Assembly (NCBI RefSeq): GCF_042242105.1
Contig: NC_092017.1
Coordinates: 22,175,432-22,239,431 of the forward strand
Direction of reading: 5' to 3'
Origin: Pempheris klunzingeri
Lineage: Eukaryota > Chordata > Actinopteri > Acropomatiformes > Pempheridae
DNA length: 64,000 nt
The notes under the pieces were generated by a model, which was not told the DNA's origin, did not search any database, and saw only the letters and a program-made list of their open reading frames with translations. Within the stretch, counting starts at the first letter, position 1; every line of letters starts with the position of its first letter. Shown one piece after another: positions 34,805-61,074 of this stretch. The translations under genes and the position numbers were made by a program.

Positions 34805-35050
34805 GCAGTGTATTACCTTTGTTTATCTCGTTTATTTATTGGTTTTTAATAAATTGATGTTTAATATATTATACTACTCTTTTACTCTATAAAATGTCAA
34901 ATTGCTATTTTTGTTCAATCAACAGACAAAAACTCGAAGATATTGACATCACAAAGTTCAAACAAGAATTTTGATATTTTCGCCTGATGCATGACTTTAT
35001 GGAAACAATTAATTGATCATCAAAATTGTTGCAGATTCATTTTCTGCAGC
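34805..35050. mobile_element. Family A short repeat (copy 2)
   Basis: Contains the family-diagnostic TATAAAATGTCAAATTGCTA, CAAAAACTCGAAGATATTGA and a terminal AATTGATCATCAAAATTGTT followed by GCAG. It matches the other copies in this window in order and spacing. Ends are approximate. Confidence 0.55.
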
Positions 35051-35754
35051 TTTTTATCATAGTGCATGATCTTCCTCAGCAGATGGAGTTCCCCAGGAAA
35101 TCTAATTTTCTTGCAATTAATTGTGTGAGTACTCCTTTTAACCCAATTTGATTTTAATGAAGTAGCCCGGAAATATTTTTATGTATTGATTTTTAATATT
35201 CTACTCTTGCTGTATTAGTTCCCTTCCTAAATTCTCATTTGCCCTCTCACTCTAAATGAATTGCCATGACTTTATATAAACAGGTATAATAAAAGGGCAA
35301 CCCAGCGCCTCTCACACCACCTCTAATTGGCCCCTTGTGTTCACGTCCCATTGTGGTAACGGTTAACTCAGATCTTGGGCTCCTATTTGTCCCTGTGGCC
35401 CATTATTGGCTACGGCCTGGAGCCTCACATGCACAGGCAACCCTCACTGACCTGATAACATTTATAGTTGTAATGGATTTTTTTATGCCTGTCATTAACT
35501 CGCTCAGAGATTGGAGAAAGAAATTGCTTGTACCTTTTTCTGTGGTATTTCAACTTTATAGCATTATGTTCAGATATGTCACCTTCCATCATCTCTTTTT
35601 AAGGCCTGTCCTGTCACTGGTTTTGTTTTAAATGAACGGGTCTTTTGTGCAGAACCCCTATAGTATCTAGGACTTGTAATGAATATTTAATGATGTTGAG
35701 TAAAAGCTTTGAAAGATATAATTTCTGTCCAATTATTGGCTCTGTCTCTGCCAG

Positions 35755-35762
35755 ACTGTTAG
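35755..35762 (+). CDS. itgb3bp: Candidate terminal coding segment of itgb3bp
   Basis: A good acceptor (CTCTGTCTCTGCCAG, ending 35,754) is followed by AC TGT TAG, which would complete the dangling G of exon 7 as Asp-Cys-stop. A plus-strand AATAAA follows at 35,840-35,845. This would make a 132-residue protein, shorter than the roughly 177 residues in human, so a further exon may be missing or this may be only the 3' UTR exon. An alternative is read-through of exon 7 to a stop at 29,808-29,810. Confidence 0.25.
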
Positions 35763-35839
35763 GGGTGATTTAGTGGACTACTTGGTAAATGTAGACAGTT
35801 TATATGAAGCTGCTGAATCTAATCATTTAACAATGTGGC

Positions 35840-35845
35840 AATAAA
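35840..35845 (+). terminator. Candidate itgb3bp poly(A) signal
   Basis: AATAAA on the plus strand, about 85 bases after a strong acceptor at 35,754 and about 1.3 kb before the alg6 stop on the other strand. Confidence 0.4.
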
Positions 35846-35875
35846 ACTGATGTTCACTTTAGGTCATTGAGAAAT

Positions 35876-35885
35876 TTTATTTATT
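35876..35885 (-). terminator. Candidate alg6 poly(A) signal(s)
   Basis: Two overlapping AATAAA hexamers on the minus strand, about 1.23 kb past the alg6 stop. They face the plus-strand AATAAA 30 bp away, which would place the two convergent 3' ends back to back or slightly overlapping. Confidence 0.45.
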
Positions 35886-36574
35886 TTCACAAAAAGTAAG
35901 TTTGTACAAAATAACTTCAATGATGGATAAAAATATACAATAGAAAACCATAAAAAGTAAAAGTTCACATGATTACATAATGATGAACCATCATTGCTAG
36001 ACCTGAGTCCATTTCCATTAGGTTTTTTAATCACAATCCTCAGAATAGGTACAGAGGGTGGACAAAATAACAAGAACACCTTACAATATCATTAAGTCTG
36101 ACAGTAACACCAACTATGGCTTTCAAAGTTAACAAAATTAAGTCAACACCTCTCCCCATGGTCTCAACCATAACTGTACATTACAACAGGTGTTCTTATA
36201 GCTGTGGCCACTTCCTGCAGCCTGAGCATACAGGCACAGAACTATCTGAAGTCAAGTGTGTAGGCTGGATACTGCTTACCACCTTCTAGTGAGATTAGCA
36301 GGCAACAGTGTAGTTTGAAGAGTGAAGTGTCAACGGTCCAACCAAGTAAAATTCAAGAAAAGAGGTCTATTACACATGTTAAGGAAAAAGTACAAGTAAA
36401 GTCTAAATTGGGTGATTGTGGCTGAGTTTTTGTAACAGAGGAGATTTATTTGGTCCAAACTGGAGAAATATCCCCGTCCTTTCATTTCATTTGATATCCC
36501 AGCTCCTCTGAGATGCCATTATGTAGTATGATGATTTGTCAGCCCACAATATGCCTTAATAAGGATTTGTGTAT

Positions 36575-36975
36575 GGCCGCAATCAAAGATTATTTTCATT
36601 ATTGATTAGCCCTCCAGTTATCTTCATAATTAATCATCTGGTTTCTGAGAACCCAGGTGATATCAAATCTCTTATTTTGTCACAGCGAGTCTCAACCCAA
36701 AAACATTACATTTACTAGAATGCAAAAAGAGGAACAACAGAAATTTCTCATCAAGAGGCTGAAACTTAATTTTTTGGCATTTCAATTCATCCATTCATTC
36801 CTTATCTATACCGCTTATCCTTAAGGGTCACAACTGACACCGGGTGAGAAGCAGGGCACACCCTGAACTGGTTACTAGTCAATCACATGGCTATATGACA
36901 AATTTATAATCCAAAATACTTGTCAATTAGTTAATTTTGATCCAGTCATTGACTAGTCACTGCAGCGCTATATTT
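36575..36975. mobile_element. Family A short repeat (copy 3), interrupted
   Basis: Starts with CCGCAATCAAAGATTATTTTC and ends with TTAATTTTGATCCAGTCATT and nearby terminal motifs of the family. A second repeat is inserted between about 36,786 and 36,893. If the alg6 3' UTR runs to about 35,870 then both repeats are within that UTR. Confidence 0.5.
36786..36893. mobile_element. Repeat nested inside family A copy 3
   Basis: The string ATCCATTCATTCCTTATCTA, then TACCGCTTATCC, GGTGAGAAGCAGGGCACACC and CTGAACTGGTTACTAGTCAA is a recurrent dispersed fish sequence (consensus roughly CTATACCGCTTATCC...GGGTGAGAGGCAGGGTACACCCTGGAC). It interrupts copy 3 and must have arrived after it. Confidence 0.55.
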
Positions 36976-37113
36976 GCACTGCGGACATGATGGCACGAGT
37001 GAAAGCCTTAATGCACATTAAGAGCAGGCGTGTCCCATAGTGCAACACTGGGTTTCCTGAAGTAAAATTAGCACAAGGTCTCCTGCTGTGTATGTCACTA
37101 CCTTCTGCATCAT

Positions 37114-52470
<15,357 letters not shown>

Positions 52471-52565
52471 AACTACGCCGTAAAATAAGCTAATTTTGGA
52501 GGCGAAATAAAAGCTAAAAAATCTCCTCAATGAGACACTTTTGAAATCTGTTTACGTTTCCTGTA

Positions 52566-52623
52566 TACGTCATCAGCCAAGACTTCGTTGCGTCTTCTCA
52601 TTGGGCGCTGCGCGCTGACGTAG
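52566..52623 (-). promoter_or_regulatory. alg6 proximal promoter elements
   Basis: Upstream of the alg6 ATG by 96-153 bases lie TACGTCA (52,566-52,572), a CCAAT box on the minus strand (52,600-52,604) and TGACGTA (52,616-52,622). TACGTCA and TGACGTA are exact reverse complements around the CCAAT box. These are ATF/CREB-family half sites, close to but not identical with the unfolded-protein-response element core TGACGTG. No TATA box is evident. Confidence 0.4.
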
Positions 52624-55600
52624 ACGCTGAGAGCCGCGAGGCGTTCGAGAACATCTAGAAAAAGACACAATTTTACAAAACTCGACATATCGTATCATAG
52701 TTTAGAGTAAAGCACTGTTATCAAGCGAGTTTTAACTGTAGCTATAACAGATAGGCAAAGATTTTTGTAGATGTATAAATGTTTAGGTCTGGTTTCATCA
52801 CACGTGGCTTTGGCTTTTTTTTTTTTATTGATAGCTACGTCTTTAATGCAGACCTGTTAAATTTCCCAGCTACTTTCAATGCAACATCGGTTGAGACTAG
52901 ATTTATGACAAACTAATGGATTTTGTACATTATTAAAGTTCTATTTGTCCACTAATATCTCAATAACTTATCCCTGATGTTAAATTCAGGTCAGAACTTT
53001 AAAGAGAGATTAATATGGGGCCGCAGATTGGCGTTTCCAATAATATGATAACAAAGTAGACTAATAATATAATAGCTACTGGCAGAGGAGATGATGTATA
53101 CATCATTAAATGATTTTTCCATTCAATGCAAGTAGAGCAGTAAACCATTAATTTCTGTGTCAATTTCAAAATAGGCTTAATAATCACTACAACTACAATA
53201 TACGGACTTACGGATTTTTAGCTATATATTTTTTAAATATAATTTATACATATAAACATATGAAATATCTTTGGAATCCCAAAGATGGTATGCAAAATAA
53301 GACATGACTTTGTGTATTCCAAAAGCCTTCTTCTTATGAAAATTAGACGCAATTTATATTTATGGTGTCTACTGTCTGGCACTTTAATATTTAGTGAAAT
53401 GAATGAGTGTCAAATACAGCTCTGGCCATTAAAGATGCAAAGCAGCTTAAACTGAATGTACTCAGAGTTCAGAAAGGGAAAACTCTCATTATCTCATTTC
53501 TATCATTTCACTAATGCTCAATATACATTTCTATGTAAATCTATCTTCTTTGTCAAAACATATTAGGAGCTCTTAAATCCTTGTTTTTAAGCTTTATGGT
53601 AACTTATCATGACATAGCACCAGTGGTAGCCAATGGAGCAGCAGAGGATCAGTTGTCTCACGTGTGACCGGTTTGTTGTGACCTTCTCTGTACAGATCTG
53701 TGTACAGTTGCACAACGTAAGCTGTCCCCTCACAATGTAAATCTCAGCCTCGGGGCATACTTTCTTCTGTGACCTTTTCTTCTGTTGACACCATCGTCTT
53801 TGCTCCCAACATGCTGGGATTTGCTGGGTGAGACATGTTCCTTGTGGTCCTGGCATCAATTATGCATAAATAATAATAACCACGGACAACTGCTGATTTG
53901 CAATGACACTTTCATTACAACGGCAGCAGCCTATAACTCACTGGTACCCATTAGTTATTAATGCCTGGCCACGCCAGCTTTACTTTGTCATTTATTGCTT
54001 CATCTCTATGCCTTTTTAAATATTCAGTAACTGCTGTACCTACATTTACTGTCTGTGATCTCCACCCAGGAGGAGGCTATAGCTTGTGGTGGAAGATGAC
54101 CTAGTTATCATGGAGGCTTGGGCCTTGCTTGTCAGCGCCATTGTAGTCTATCATATATACAATCCACTTCGCTACAGCAAGTCAGACTTGATCTTTTTGG
54201 TTTTTTGTCACATACTCGATAGTCAACATGAGAACAAATAAAGACCCATAAATCAAAACTCACACTTTTGTCATAAACATGTGTTTTCTTCTTGTTTCTA
54301 TTTTACCCATTCTGAAGACAAAGAAGTCCCGCTATTTCTTTTTCACAGTGGATATGCACTTAAATGCATCATCAGTTAATCTTTTGGAAAATCCTGCAGT
54401 ATTTATAGTATCAGCTCTCCCTGAGGCTTTGAAAACCCGAATTACTCCGTATTCCAGAAGCGTTTAGTGTCACAGCATAATGAGATTCTGATCCAGTCTA
54501 TTTCAGTGACGCCCAACACGCCCTCTCCGATTCAAAGGTCAAAGGTAACGTTTTAACTCCTTCCCTTCAAAAATGTTGTCACCCAGATGTTTAAAATTCT
54601 CAGCTACATACAAGCTGGTGCATCCGTCTTCATATGGTGTCTCCTTGAAGCTTTACTGCACCATTAAGTAACTCATTCTCTTTCAGATAAACAAAACAGA
54701 GTTTGAAAGTTCAATCCTGATTTTAGGAACAACATTTGACAAAAAAAAACTTGTCGTCCACGTTGGCTTAAAAGTTGAAATTGAAACTGATATCAAATAG
54801 ATAGCCTACTGAAATGTATCCTTACACGACAACAGGACACATTCCAATATCTGTAGACGAAAACTGTGATATGATCGAAAGCTCCGGGACAATCAATCAA
54901 TCAGTTCATAACAAATGTTAGCTTTCTATGAAGAGTAGGTCTAAACGAAGCTCTTTAATTAAGAGGGAGTTCAAGAATTCGAAACTAAGGATTCAAGAAT
55001 CCCCACATGAGCAAGCATCGGGCATTAGGAGGAAAAACTCCCCTTTTAATTGATGATTTCAGCAAAATGTACATCAGTGGATTAGTCAGGGGCCCTCAGA
55101 CAGGCCACACTGCTGCAGGCTAAGTCAGTAGATACAGTAAAATTGTATATTTTACATTTAGTGTGTGGATCAAAAGAGATGTTTGTGAATGTGAACTAGC
55201 CTCGCTCATAGAGATGATCTGATATGTGCTTGTTTGTGCATCGTCTGACTCACAGTGCATCAGCTCAAATTCATAAATAGACAGATAAAGAGGACAGTCA
55301 GTGTTCAGGCAGCTAACACTTTATGTAGTATAGATTACAGCCAGATACATGTTAGCACTGATGTGAATCAGAAATGCTTTGATACTGTTTTAGGCTGAAC
55401 ACATAATCCAGTTAGCCCCTTCAGGTAGAGCTTCAATCGTGACGACGCCTCGAGATTCCCTCTAATTTGGTCAAAGTGTTTGTGTGAGTTAATTTCATTT
55501 GTGAGTAAATGAATCACACTGAGAAATTAGTCTGTTTATTACCACAGCAACTGCAACGTGTTTGTACACACAGATGAATTTGACCTCTTTTTTTTTCGAC

Positions 55601-55636
55601 TGGGGGTCAGGTGTCCAAGAGCGACTCCTGTCATAG

Positions 55637-55660
55637 TGAATGAATGAATGAATGAATGAA
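55637..55660. repeat. (TGAA)6 microsatellite
   Basis: Six tandem TGAA units in the alg6-foxd3 intergenic region, followed by an A run. Confidence 0.95.
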
Positions 55661-57096
55661 AAAAATAAACTTTGTGCATTTGTTTTGGTTGGTAACCAGA
55701 GTGCTTCAAGGTCAAGAAGAGACAACAGCATGTCCATTACATTCAGTATCTGTAATAATCAACTTGCTCCGTCTTGTAACTGTTTTTTTTTTTTATTTTC
55801 TCTATCACACTTTGAAAATCTCTGAAACACAACTGACTATATGGGATCCATCGCAGAATGAAACCCTTTGTGGGAGTCATATTTTCCTCCTACCCTTAGA
55901 ATACCTCACCAAATTAGTTAACTTCACACAAGTGTATCCAAATTGTGTGACCTTTTTACCTGCTGTGTTTGTAAAGACTCCACAGTAGCCGAAACTTGTA
56001 AAAACCAATCGTGTTTTCTGCAAGAAGCCACAATGTCAACAATCTTGTTTTTAAATCATCCAGCTCAATTTAAAAAAACGACTAAAACTCTAAATTAACT
56101 TGAAGTGTTAATTCAAAACTGCTGAATTGTTTAAATCTGCTCATGAATCCACTTCCTGGTCAACAATCAAACCTTCAGCGTGGAGTTGAATTAGAAGAGA
56201 CCGACGCTGGAGACTAATATAGACTGTGGGAACCACAGTCCAGACTCCTCTCCACCTGTGCACAAGCACGTGCAGCTGCACAGGTCATTAACAGTGGGTG
56301 CGTGCAGGCGCGGTTTGCCCTGCAAATGAGCGGATTGGTCCAATCAGCAAATAGCATGTAATAGTATTTCAGTTTCACATAATAACGTGAAACATATGTA
56401 TGTTTGTATTTAATGCGTTTGTTTTCGATACAATAATTGATAACACATTAAAGGCATCTGGATCATTTCTGGAGGAAAATATTATTAAAATCTCAACCTC
56501 TATCCTGCAGTTAACTACGTTTTTTTTTAAATACGCCATCATCATCTATCCTAAACCTGGATTTTATATTATTTTCAAAGGTGCTTTAAAGAGTCATTTT
56601 TGGTCCAATTAGGGTCACTTGGAATCTGCTATATTTGAATGTTTTGTTTTCCCATGACCTGCTACTGAAACCTTCAATTACAGTCAAATAAACTGCAGTG
56701 CAAAGACAAATTATGGTTTTATCTGACCCTAAATCAGCATACTCATATCCCTCATTATTTTCTAAATAAGAAAATGTTTCCAGTGTAAAAAAAAAAAAAA
56801 CAGTGGACCAGATATTCCCAATTATTTCATTTCCCCCTTTTCTGCATATTCCATTATTAGATTGCATTCATTCTAAAAGGTTTGTTAAACCTAAATTACT
56901 AGACGAAATGAAACAGATTAGCTGTGCGTGTTTGAAGTTTTATCCTGCATCATTTCGGTTGTGATGTCTTTCAAAATATTTCTTTTATTTTTGATATCCC
57001 CGATGAGGAGCCAGAGGTGTCAGTCAACGCCCCCTAGCGGCTTGAACCTGGTCTCCTCCGAAGGGTTGTCAGCCTGCAGCATCACCGGTGCAACAT

Positions 57097-57098
<2 letters not shown>

Positions 57099-57151
<53 letters not shown>
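57099..57151. repeat. (CA)26 microsatellite
   Basis: Uninterrupted CA tract in the alg6-foxd3 intergenic region. Confidence 0.97.
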
Positions 57152-57153
<2 letters not shown>

Positions 57154-57823
57154 TGGGTATTTGTGCAGTTTTCCTGTGGGCTGTGAACGGGGGAGTTTAG
57201 TGTAAAGACTCCGCTTTGTGGGGGCTGAACCCAGATCTGTAGCCACACACGTGCTGTGATGGAAATAAATACGAGAAGAAAACAATTGGTTTGACGACTA
57301 CAAACGCATTAAAGTGCGTAAAGTTTGGCTCTTTGGTGTTTAAATGCTTTGATGTTTTCTTTAGGAATTTGCACGTGAAATGCACCCAAAGGGGCGCACA
57401 CCCTGACAACACCCCTTACAGCTTTTCCTCATAGACCTCTAATCTAAATTATATGGTCTGACTGGACCCTTAAAAATGACCTCTGGTAGTGGCTGGACGT
57501 CTCTGTCGCATCCTCTTTAAAGTGGCTCTGAGAGTGAGGATGTGAGTATTTAATACTTCCTTATTTATTTATTTTTAAATCGAGAGTCTAATTTGGAGAC
57601 ATTTATGAGAGAAGCAGATACAAAAGTTTCTATATTTTCTATATTTCTTTTGTATTTGTATTGTTAATCTATATGTTTCAATTAGAGGAATAATCGATGA
57701 AAATATGCGCAGATTTGACAAACAGGATTCATTTAGCAATAAAATGAATTCTCTATTATAATAATGCAAACGTCTACATTACTACAGGCTACTGTTCGTA
57801 ATAAGAATAATATGTTGCTGCTG

Positions 57824-57850
57824 ATAATAATAATAATAATAATAATAATA
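57824..57850. repeat. (AAT)9 microsatellite
   Basis: Tandem AAT units, with an imperfect second cluster continuing to about 57,875. Confidence 0.95.
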
Positions 57851-58008
57851 GCCCTATAATAATGATAATAATAAGAATGAAATGCCACGGTGACACTGGA
57901 GAAGCCTTTTGCATCATCAGCACCTTCTTGAAAGTGAACTGAAGCAGAGAGAGAGGCTCCTTTCTCTTTCTCATGGGGATCAGATAAATATAGCGCCTAT
58001 AACCACCC

Positions 58009-58055
58009 TCACACTCACACACACACCCTCACACACACACACACACACACACACA
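58009..58055. repeat. Imperfect (CA)n microsatellite
   Basis: CA units broken by CT and CCT interruptions up to 58,030, then pure to 58,055. Confidence 0.95.
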
Positions 58056-59038
58056 GCAGCCTGATCACCATTTGCTGTTTGTGTAAAAGTGATTAGCCAG
58101 ACACAACTGCGAAACTGTTACCTTTATAGTAACCAAGCCGCAGAATATCCTGTAAAACGATACGAGCAGTGATGTAATGGTAAATTAAAAGGTGTCTAAA
58201 GTGTGACCTCCAGAAAAACCACCATAAATTTACTTTATAAAACAATTAGACTGTTTTATTCTTCACCCGTAAATGTTCATGTTTTTTTTGTTTGTTTTTT
58301 TTTGCACCACTTTGATTTAACATCTAAAATATGATGTTGCATTTAAATCAGGTTGAACATCTGTAAACGATCCGCACAGAACCGGTTTTGTTCACATCTA
58401 AATCTCAGGATTTGACGTGTCTTCCCTTTTACACCATAATCGATCTTTTTTTTCTGCTATTCTTTAAAATTTAAATCCACATAAATATTATTTTTCTTAA
58501 TTCCTAATTATTGATTATTTTACAAGCGGCAACATTTCCCAGGTAATTTAAAGAATATTCCAACAACGTGTGTTTAGGATGTCACAATAAAGTTGCAATA
58601 AGTCACCTGTTTAAAATAATAATAAGAAAAAGGTTGATATGGTTCACTGGTTTAGCTGTTGCGCACAAATATTGTTCAGTTTCCATTTGTTACTTGATAA
58701 ATATGATTATAATGGTTTCATTACAAATAAAAATGAAACACAAAGTAACCCAGATGTAAATTACAGCTTTTAACATTATCAGAATTGAATTATAATTATC
58801 AAGCTTGAAAAAGACTTAATAATATTATGCAAATAATATTCATAAGACAACTTCAGTTTTGTAATGGGCACACATCACAGATAATTTCCCTTTTCTTTGA
58901 GGTTTCTTTTTATGCCTGCTTAACATGAGAGGCTACTTATATAAAAATAATATTCTCAAGAATAGATTTCTCATTAAATCTGTTATTAAACAATTTAAGA
59001 ATGCTAATAATGAAAATTGATTTTAATTCTTTCTTAGA

Positions 59039-59044
59039 TTTATT
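59039..59044 (-). terminator. Candidate foxd3 poly(A) signal
   Basis: AATAAA on the minus strand, about 440 bases past the foxd3 stop. The intervening sequence includes a T19-20 run on the plus strand near 59,289-59,308 and looks like an AT-rich 3' UTR. Confidence 0.4.
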
Positions 59045-59481
59045 TACAAATAAATTCAGTTTACAACACAATAGCTACATAGAATTACATATATTTGATT
59101 TTTTTTTCTTTCTTTAATTATAAACAGGCTATTTTTTCAGAGCTTTTTGTGTCTTGTATGAAAAAGGAAGCAGAAATTGTGTCCAGTTGAGCTTCCAATA
59201 CAAAAAGAAAACGTAAAATAATTATCACAGGTCTCAAACAGGAACAAAAGAAAAACGACAGGTAAAAGTCAAACAGGTAAAATCATTCTTTTTTTTTTTT
59301 TTTTTTTACAAATATTTACAAATATTACCTGTACAGAAATATCTCCTTTTTTCTCTGTGCTTTAAACAGTCTTTACATGGCTACAGAGTCCAGTGTTGCC
59401 TATTGATTTGTGCTGTTCACACTTTCCCCGGTAATAATGTCTCTATATAAAAATAAGAGTTTCTTTTCTCTTGGCTTTAAG

Positions 59482-60672
59482 TCACTGTGAAGGCCATTTA
59501 GACACTGCCGCTGCTGACGGTAAAACATGTCCAGAAATAATACTTGACGGTACGCTGAGGATGGGAGCGATAGCGGCTGAGGTCCGGGTCAGAGAGAGGG
59601 ACTGCGCGCTCAGCAGGGCCGACTGGACGGTCACCGGAGGCCGCAGGAAAGCCTGAGCAGCGCCCGGTGAGGACGAGGAGGCGCTGGAGACCCCGATGAT
59701 GTTCTCTATACTGAAGGACGGTCTGTTTGAGGGCTCCGACTTGATCATGGACGCCGTGCTCAGGCTGTTGAGCTGAAGTTGAAGACTCGGACTGAGCTGG
59801 GAGTTGAAAGCTTTCCTGTTCAGCTCCGCCGAGGGCAGGAGAGGGACGCCCGGGGGCAGCATGTGACCCACGGGGGGGATGTACGGGTACTGCAAAGCCG
59901 CCGGATGGGAGTAAGCAGCCGGGTGGATCCCGTAGTGCCTCCCGTACGGGCCTCCGAGGCTGTACGCACCGAAACTTTGCATCATGAGAGCAGTCTGTTC
60001 CCTGAGCATGTCCGGCTGAACTCTCTTGAACCTCTTCCTCCTCCTGAGGAAGCTGCCGTTGTCGAACATGTCCTCCGAAGCGGGGTCCAGGGTCCAGTAG
60101 TTGCCCTTGCCGGGGTTGCCAGGTTCCCGGGGGATTTTCACGAAACAGTCGTTGAGGGACAAGTTGTGGCGGATGGAGTTTTGCCACGCCGGGAACTTCT
60201 CCCGGTAGTACGGGAAGCGGCTGCTGATGAACTCGCAGATCCCGCTGAGGGTGAGCTTCTTCTGCGGGCTCTGGAGGATGGACATGGTAATGAGGGCGAT
60301 GTAGGAGTAAGGCGGCTTTACCAGGCTGTTTTTGGGCTTCTGGATCGAACCACCCGACGCTGCGCCCTGGTCTTGACCCTCTCCCTTCCCGGTGCCAGCC
60401 TCTCCCTCCCCTGAGCTCTCGCAGCACGGACTCCCTCCGCCGGACCCAATCTCCTCCTTCTCCACCTCGATCTCATCTTCCAGCTCCTCGTCGCCTGCTT
60501 CTCCTCGGAGGTCGTGCAGGATGCCTCCACCGGGGCTGTCGCAGTCGCTGTCCACCCTCTCCATGCCCTCCTCGTCTCCCTCGCCCACCACGTCGATATC
60601 CACGTCCTCCGCCGTGAGCACAGTTTGGCCGGACATGTCGCTGGCTCTTTCGCTGCCTCCAGACAGGGTCAT
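59482..60672 (-). CDS. foxd3: Forkhead box D3 transcription factor, single exon
   Basis: FoxD3 is a nuclear winged-helix regulator, mainly a repressor, needed for neural crest specification and embryonic pluripotency. The frame is intact, 396 codons, intronless as in other vertebrates. The N-terminus [13 protein letters not shown], followed by an acidic segment (residues 21-75, D/E-rich), is characteristic of FoxD3. The forkhead domain spans about residues 118-217: [17 protein letters not shown], recognition helix [11 protein letters not shown] (165-175), wing region GNYWTLDP, then basic RRRKRFKR (210-217). An eh1-type Groucho-binding motif FSIENIIG lies at 320-327. The C-terminal half is Ser/Ala/Pro-rich and shorter than in human (about 478 residues). 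Coding sequence is markedly GC-rich, so long open frames also appear on the antisense strand and in a second minus frame. Those are shadows. Confidence 0.98.
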   Translation of the reverse strand: MTLSGGSERASDMSGQTVLTAEDVDIDVVGEGDEEGMERVDSDCDSPGGGILHDLRGEAGDEELEDEIEVEKEEIGSGGGSPCCESSGEGEAGTGKGEGQDQGAASGGSIQKPKNSLVKPPYSYIALITMSILQSPQKKLTLSGICEFISSRFPYYREKFPAWQNSIRHNLSLNDCFVKIPREPGNPGKGNYWTLDPASEDMFDNGSFLRRRKRFKRVQPDMLREQTALMMQSFGAYSLGGPYGRHYGIHPAAYSHPAALQYPYIPPVGHMLPPGVPLLPSAELNRKAFNSQLSPSLQLQLNSLSTASMIKSEPSNRPSFSIENIIGVSSASSSSPGAAQAFLRPPVTVQSALLSAQSLSLTRTSAAIAPILSVPSSIISGHVLPSAAAVSKWPSQ

Positions 60673-61048
60673 CTCACGGCTTACTTACACTTTTTTAAAA
60701 AGTCTACCGGAGCCGAGCAGCCGGGTGTGATGGCTAGGTGAGACCAGCGCGGTCAGTGCGCACACACGGCGAATCTGCTGGATTTCTGGTCGCTCCTGTC
60801 AAGACCTCGGATGTCTCCAAATATCTGAGCGCGGTTGGACCGGCGGGCAGCCAGTCAAGCCAAAGAGAAACTTCAACTTCTGGAAATATTTCTCCACTCG
60901 GTAAGTGCGCAGGCCTGTGGAAAGCGGCGAGTCTTGCCTCGAAGTTGTTTGGAGATGTTGCGACTTTTGCGCTCCGACGTCCCTTCTCGGCGCGTATATT
61001 TCCTATAGGACCGATATTTAGTGAGCCAAGTCGAGATGACACATGCGG

Positions 61049-61074
61049 CTTTTAAAGGCCAGAGCTTTTAAAAG
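61049..61074 (-). promoter_or_regulatory. Possible TATA-like elements of foxd3
   Basis: Two TTTAAA-centred motifs (CTTTTAAA at 61,049-61,056 and CTTTTAAAAG at 61,065-61,074) lie about 380-400 bp upstream of the foxd3 start codon, at the edge of the GC-rich proximal region. They could position a start near 61,020. This is a weak inference from motif and position. Confidence 0.25.

Larger units (their letters stand above)
29761..37113. other. Convergent non-coding region between itgb3bp and alg6
   Basis: No confident exon after 29,760. The left part should be itgb3bp's last intron(s); the right part (about 35,850-37,113) should be the alg6 3' UTR. Two family A repeats lie at 34,805-35,050 and 36,575-36,975. 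A C10 homopolymer occurs near 31,761-31,770. The block 32,690-32,940 is non-repetitive, more GC-rich than its surroundings and looks unlike intron background; it may be conserved non-coding sequence. Confidence 0.5.
52471..59481. other. Intergenic region between alg6 and foxd3
   Basis: No supported gene. The left end is the alg6 promoter; the right end is the foxd3 3' UTR. It contains (CA)n tracts at 57,099-57,151 and 58,009-58,055, a (TGAA)6 at 55,637-55,660 and an (AAT)n at 57,824-57,850. A GC-richer island at 56,220-56,350 carries E-boxes, an inverted CCAAT pair and a hairpin. The block 53,930-54,190 is non-repetitive and might be conserved non-coding sequence. Enhancers of foxd3 could lie here but cannot be recognised from one species. 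Confidence 0.55.

Noticed and set aside
59498..60427. Open frames of 309 codons (minus, alternate frame) and 211 codons (plus, 59,779-60,414) overlapping foxd3
   Set aside because: Shadows produced by the GC-rich foxd3 coding sequence. They have no recognisable domains, while the 396-codon frame carries an intact forkhead domain.
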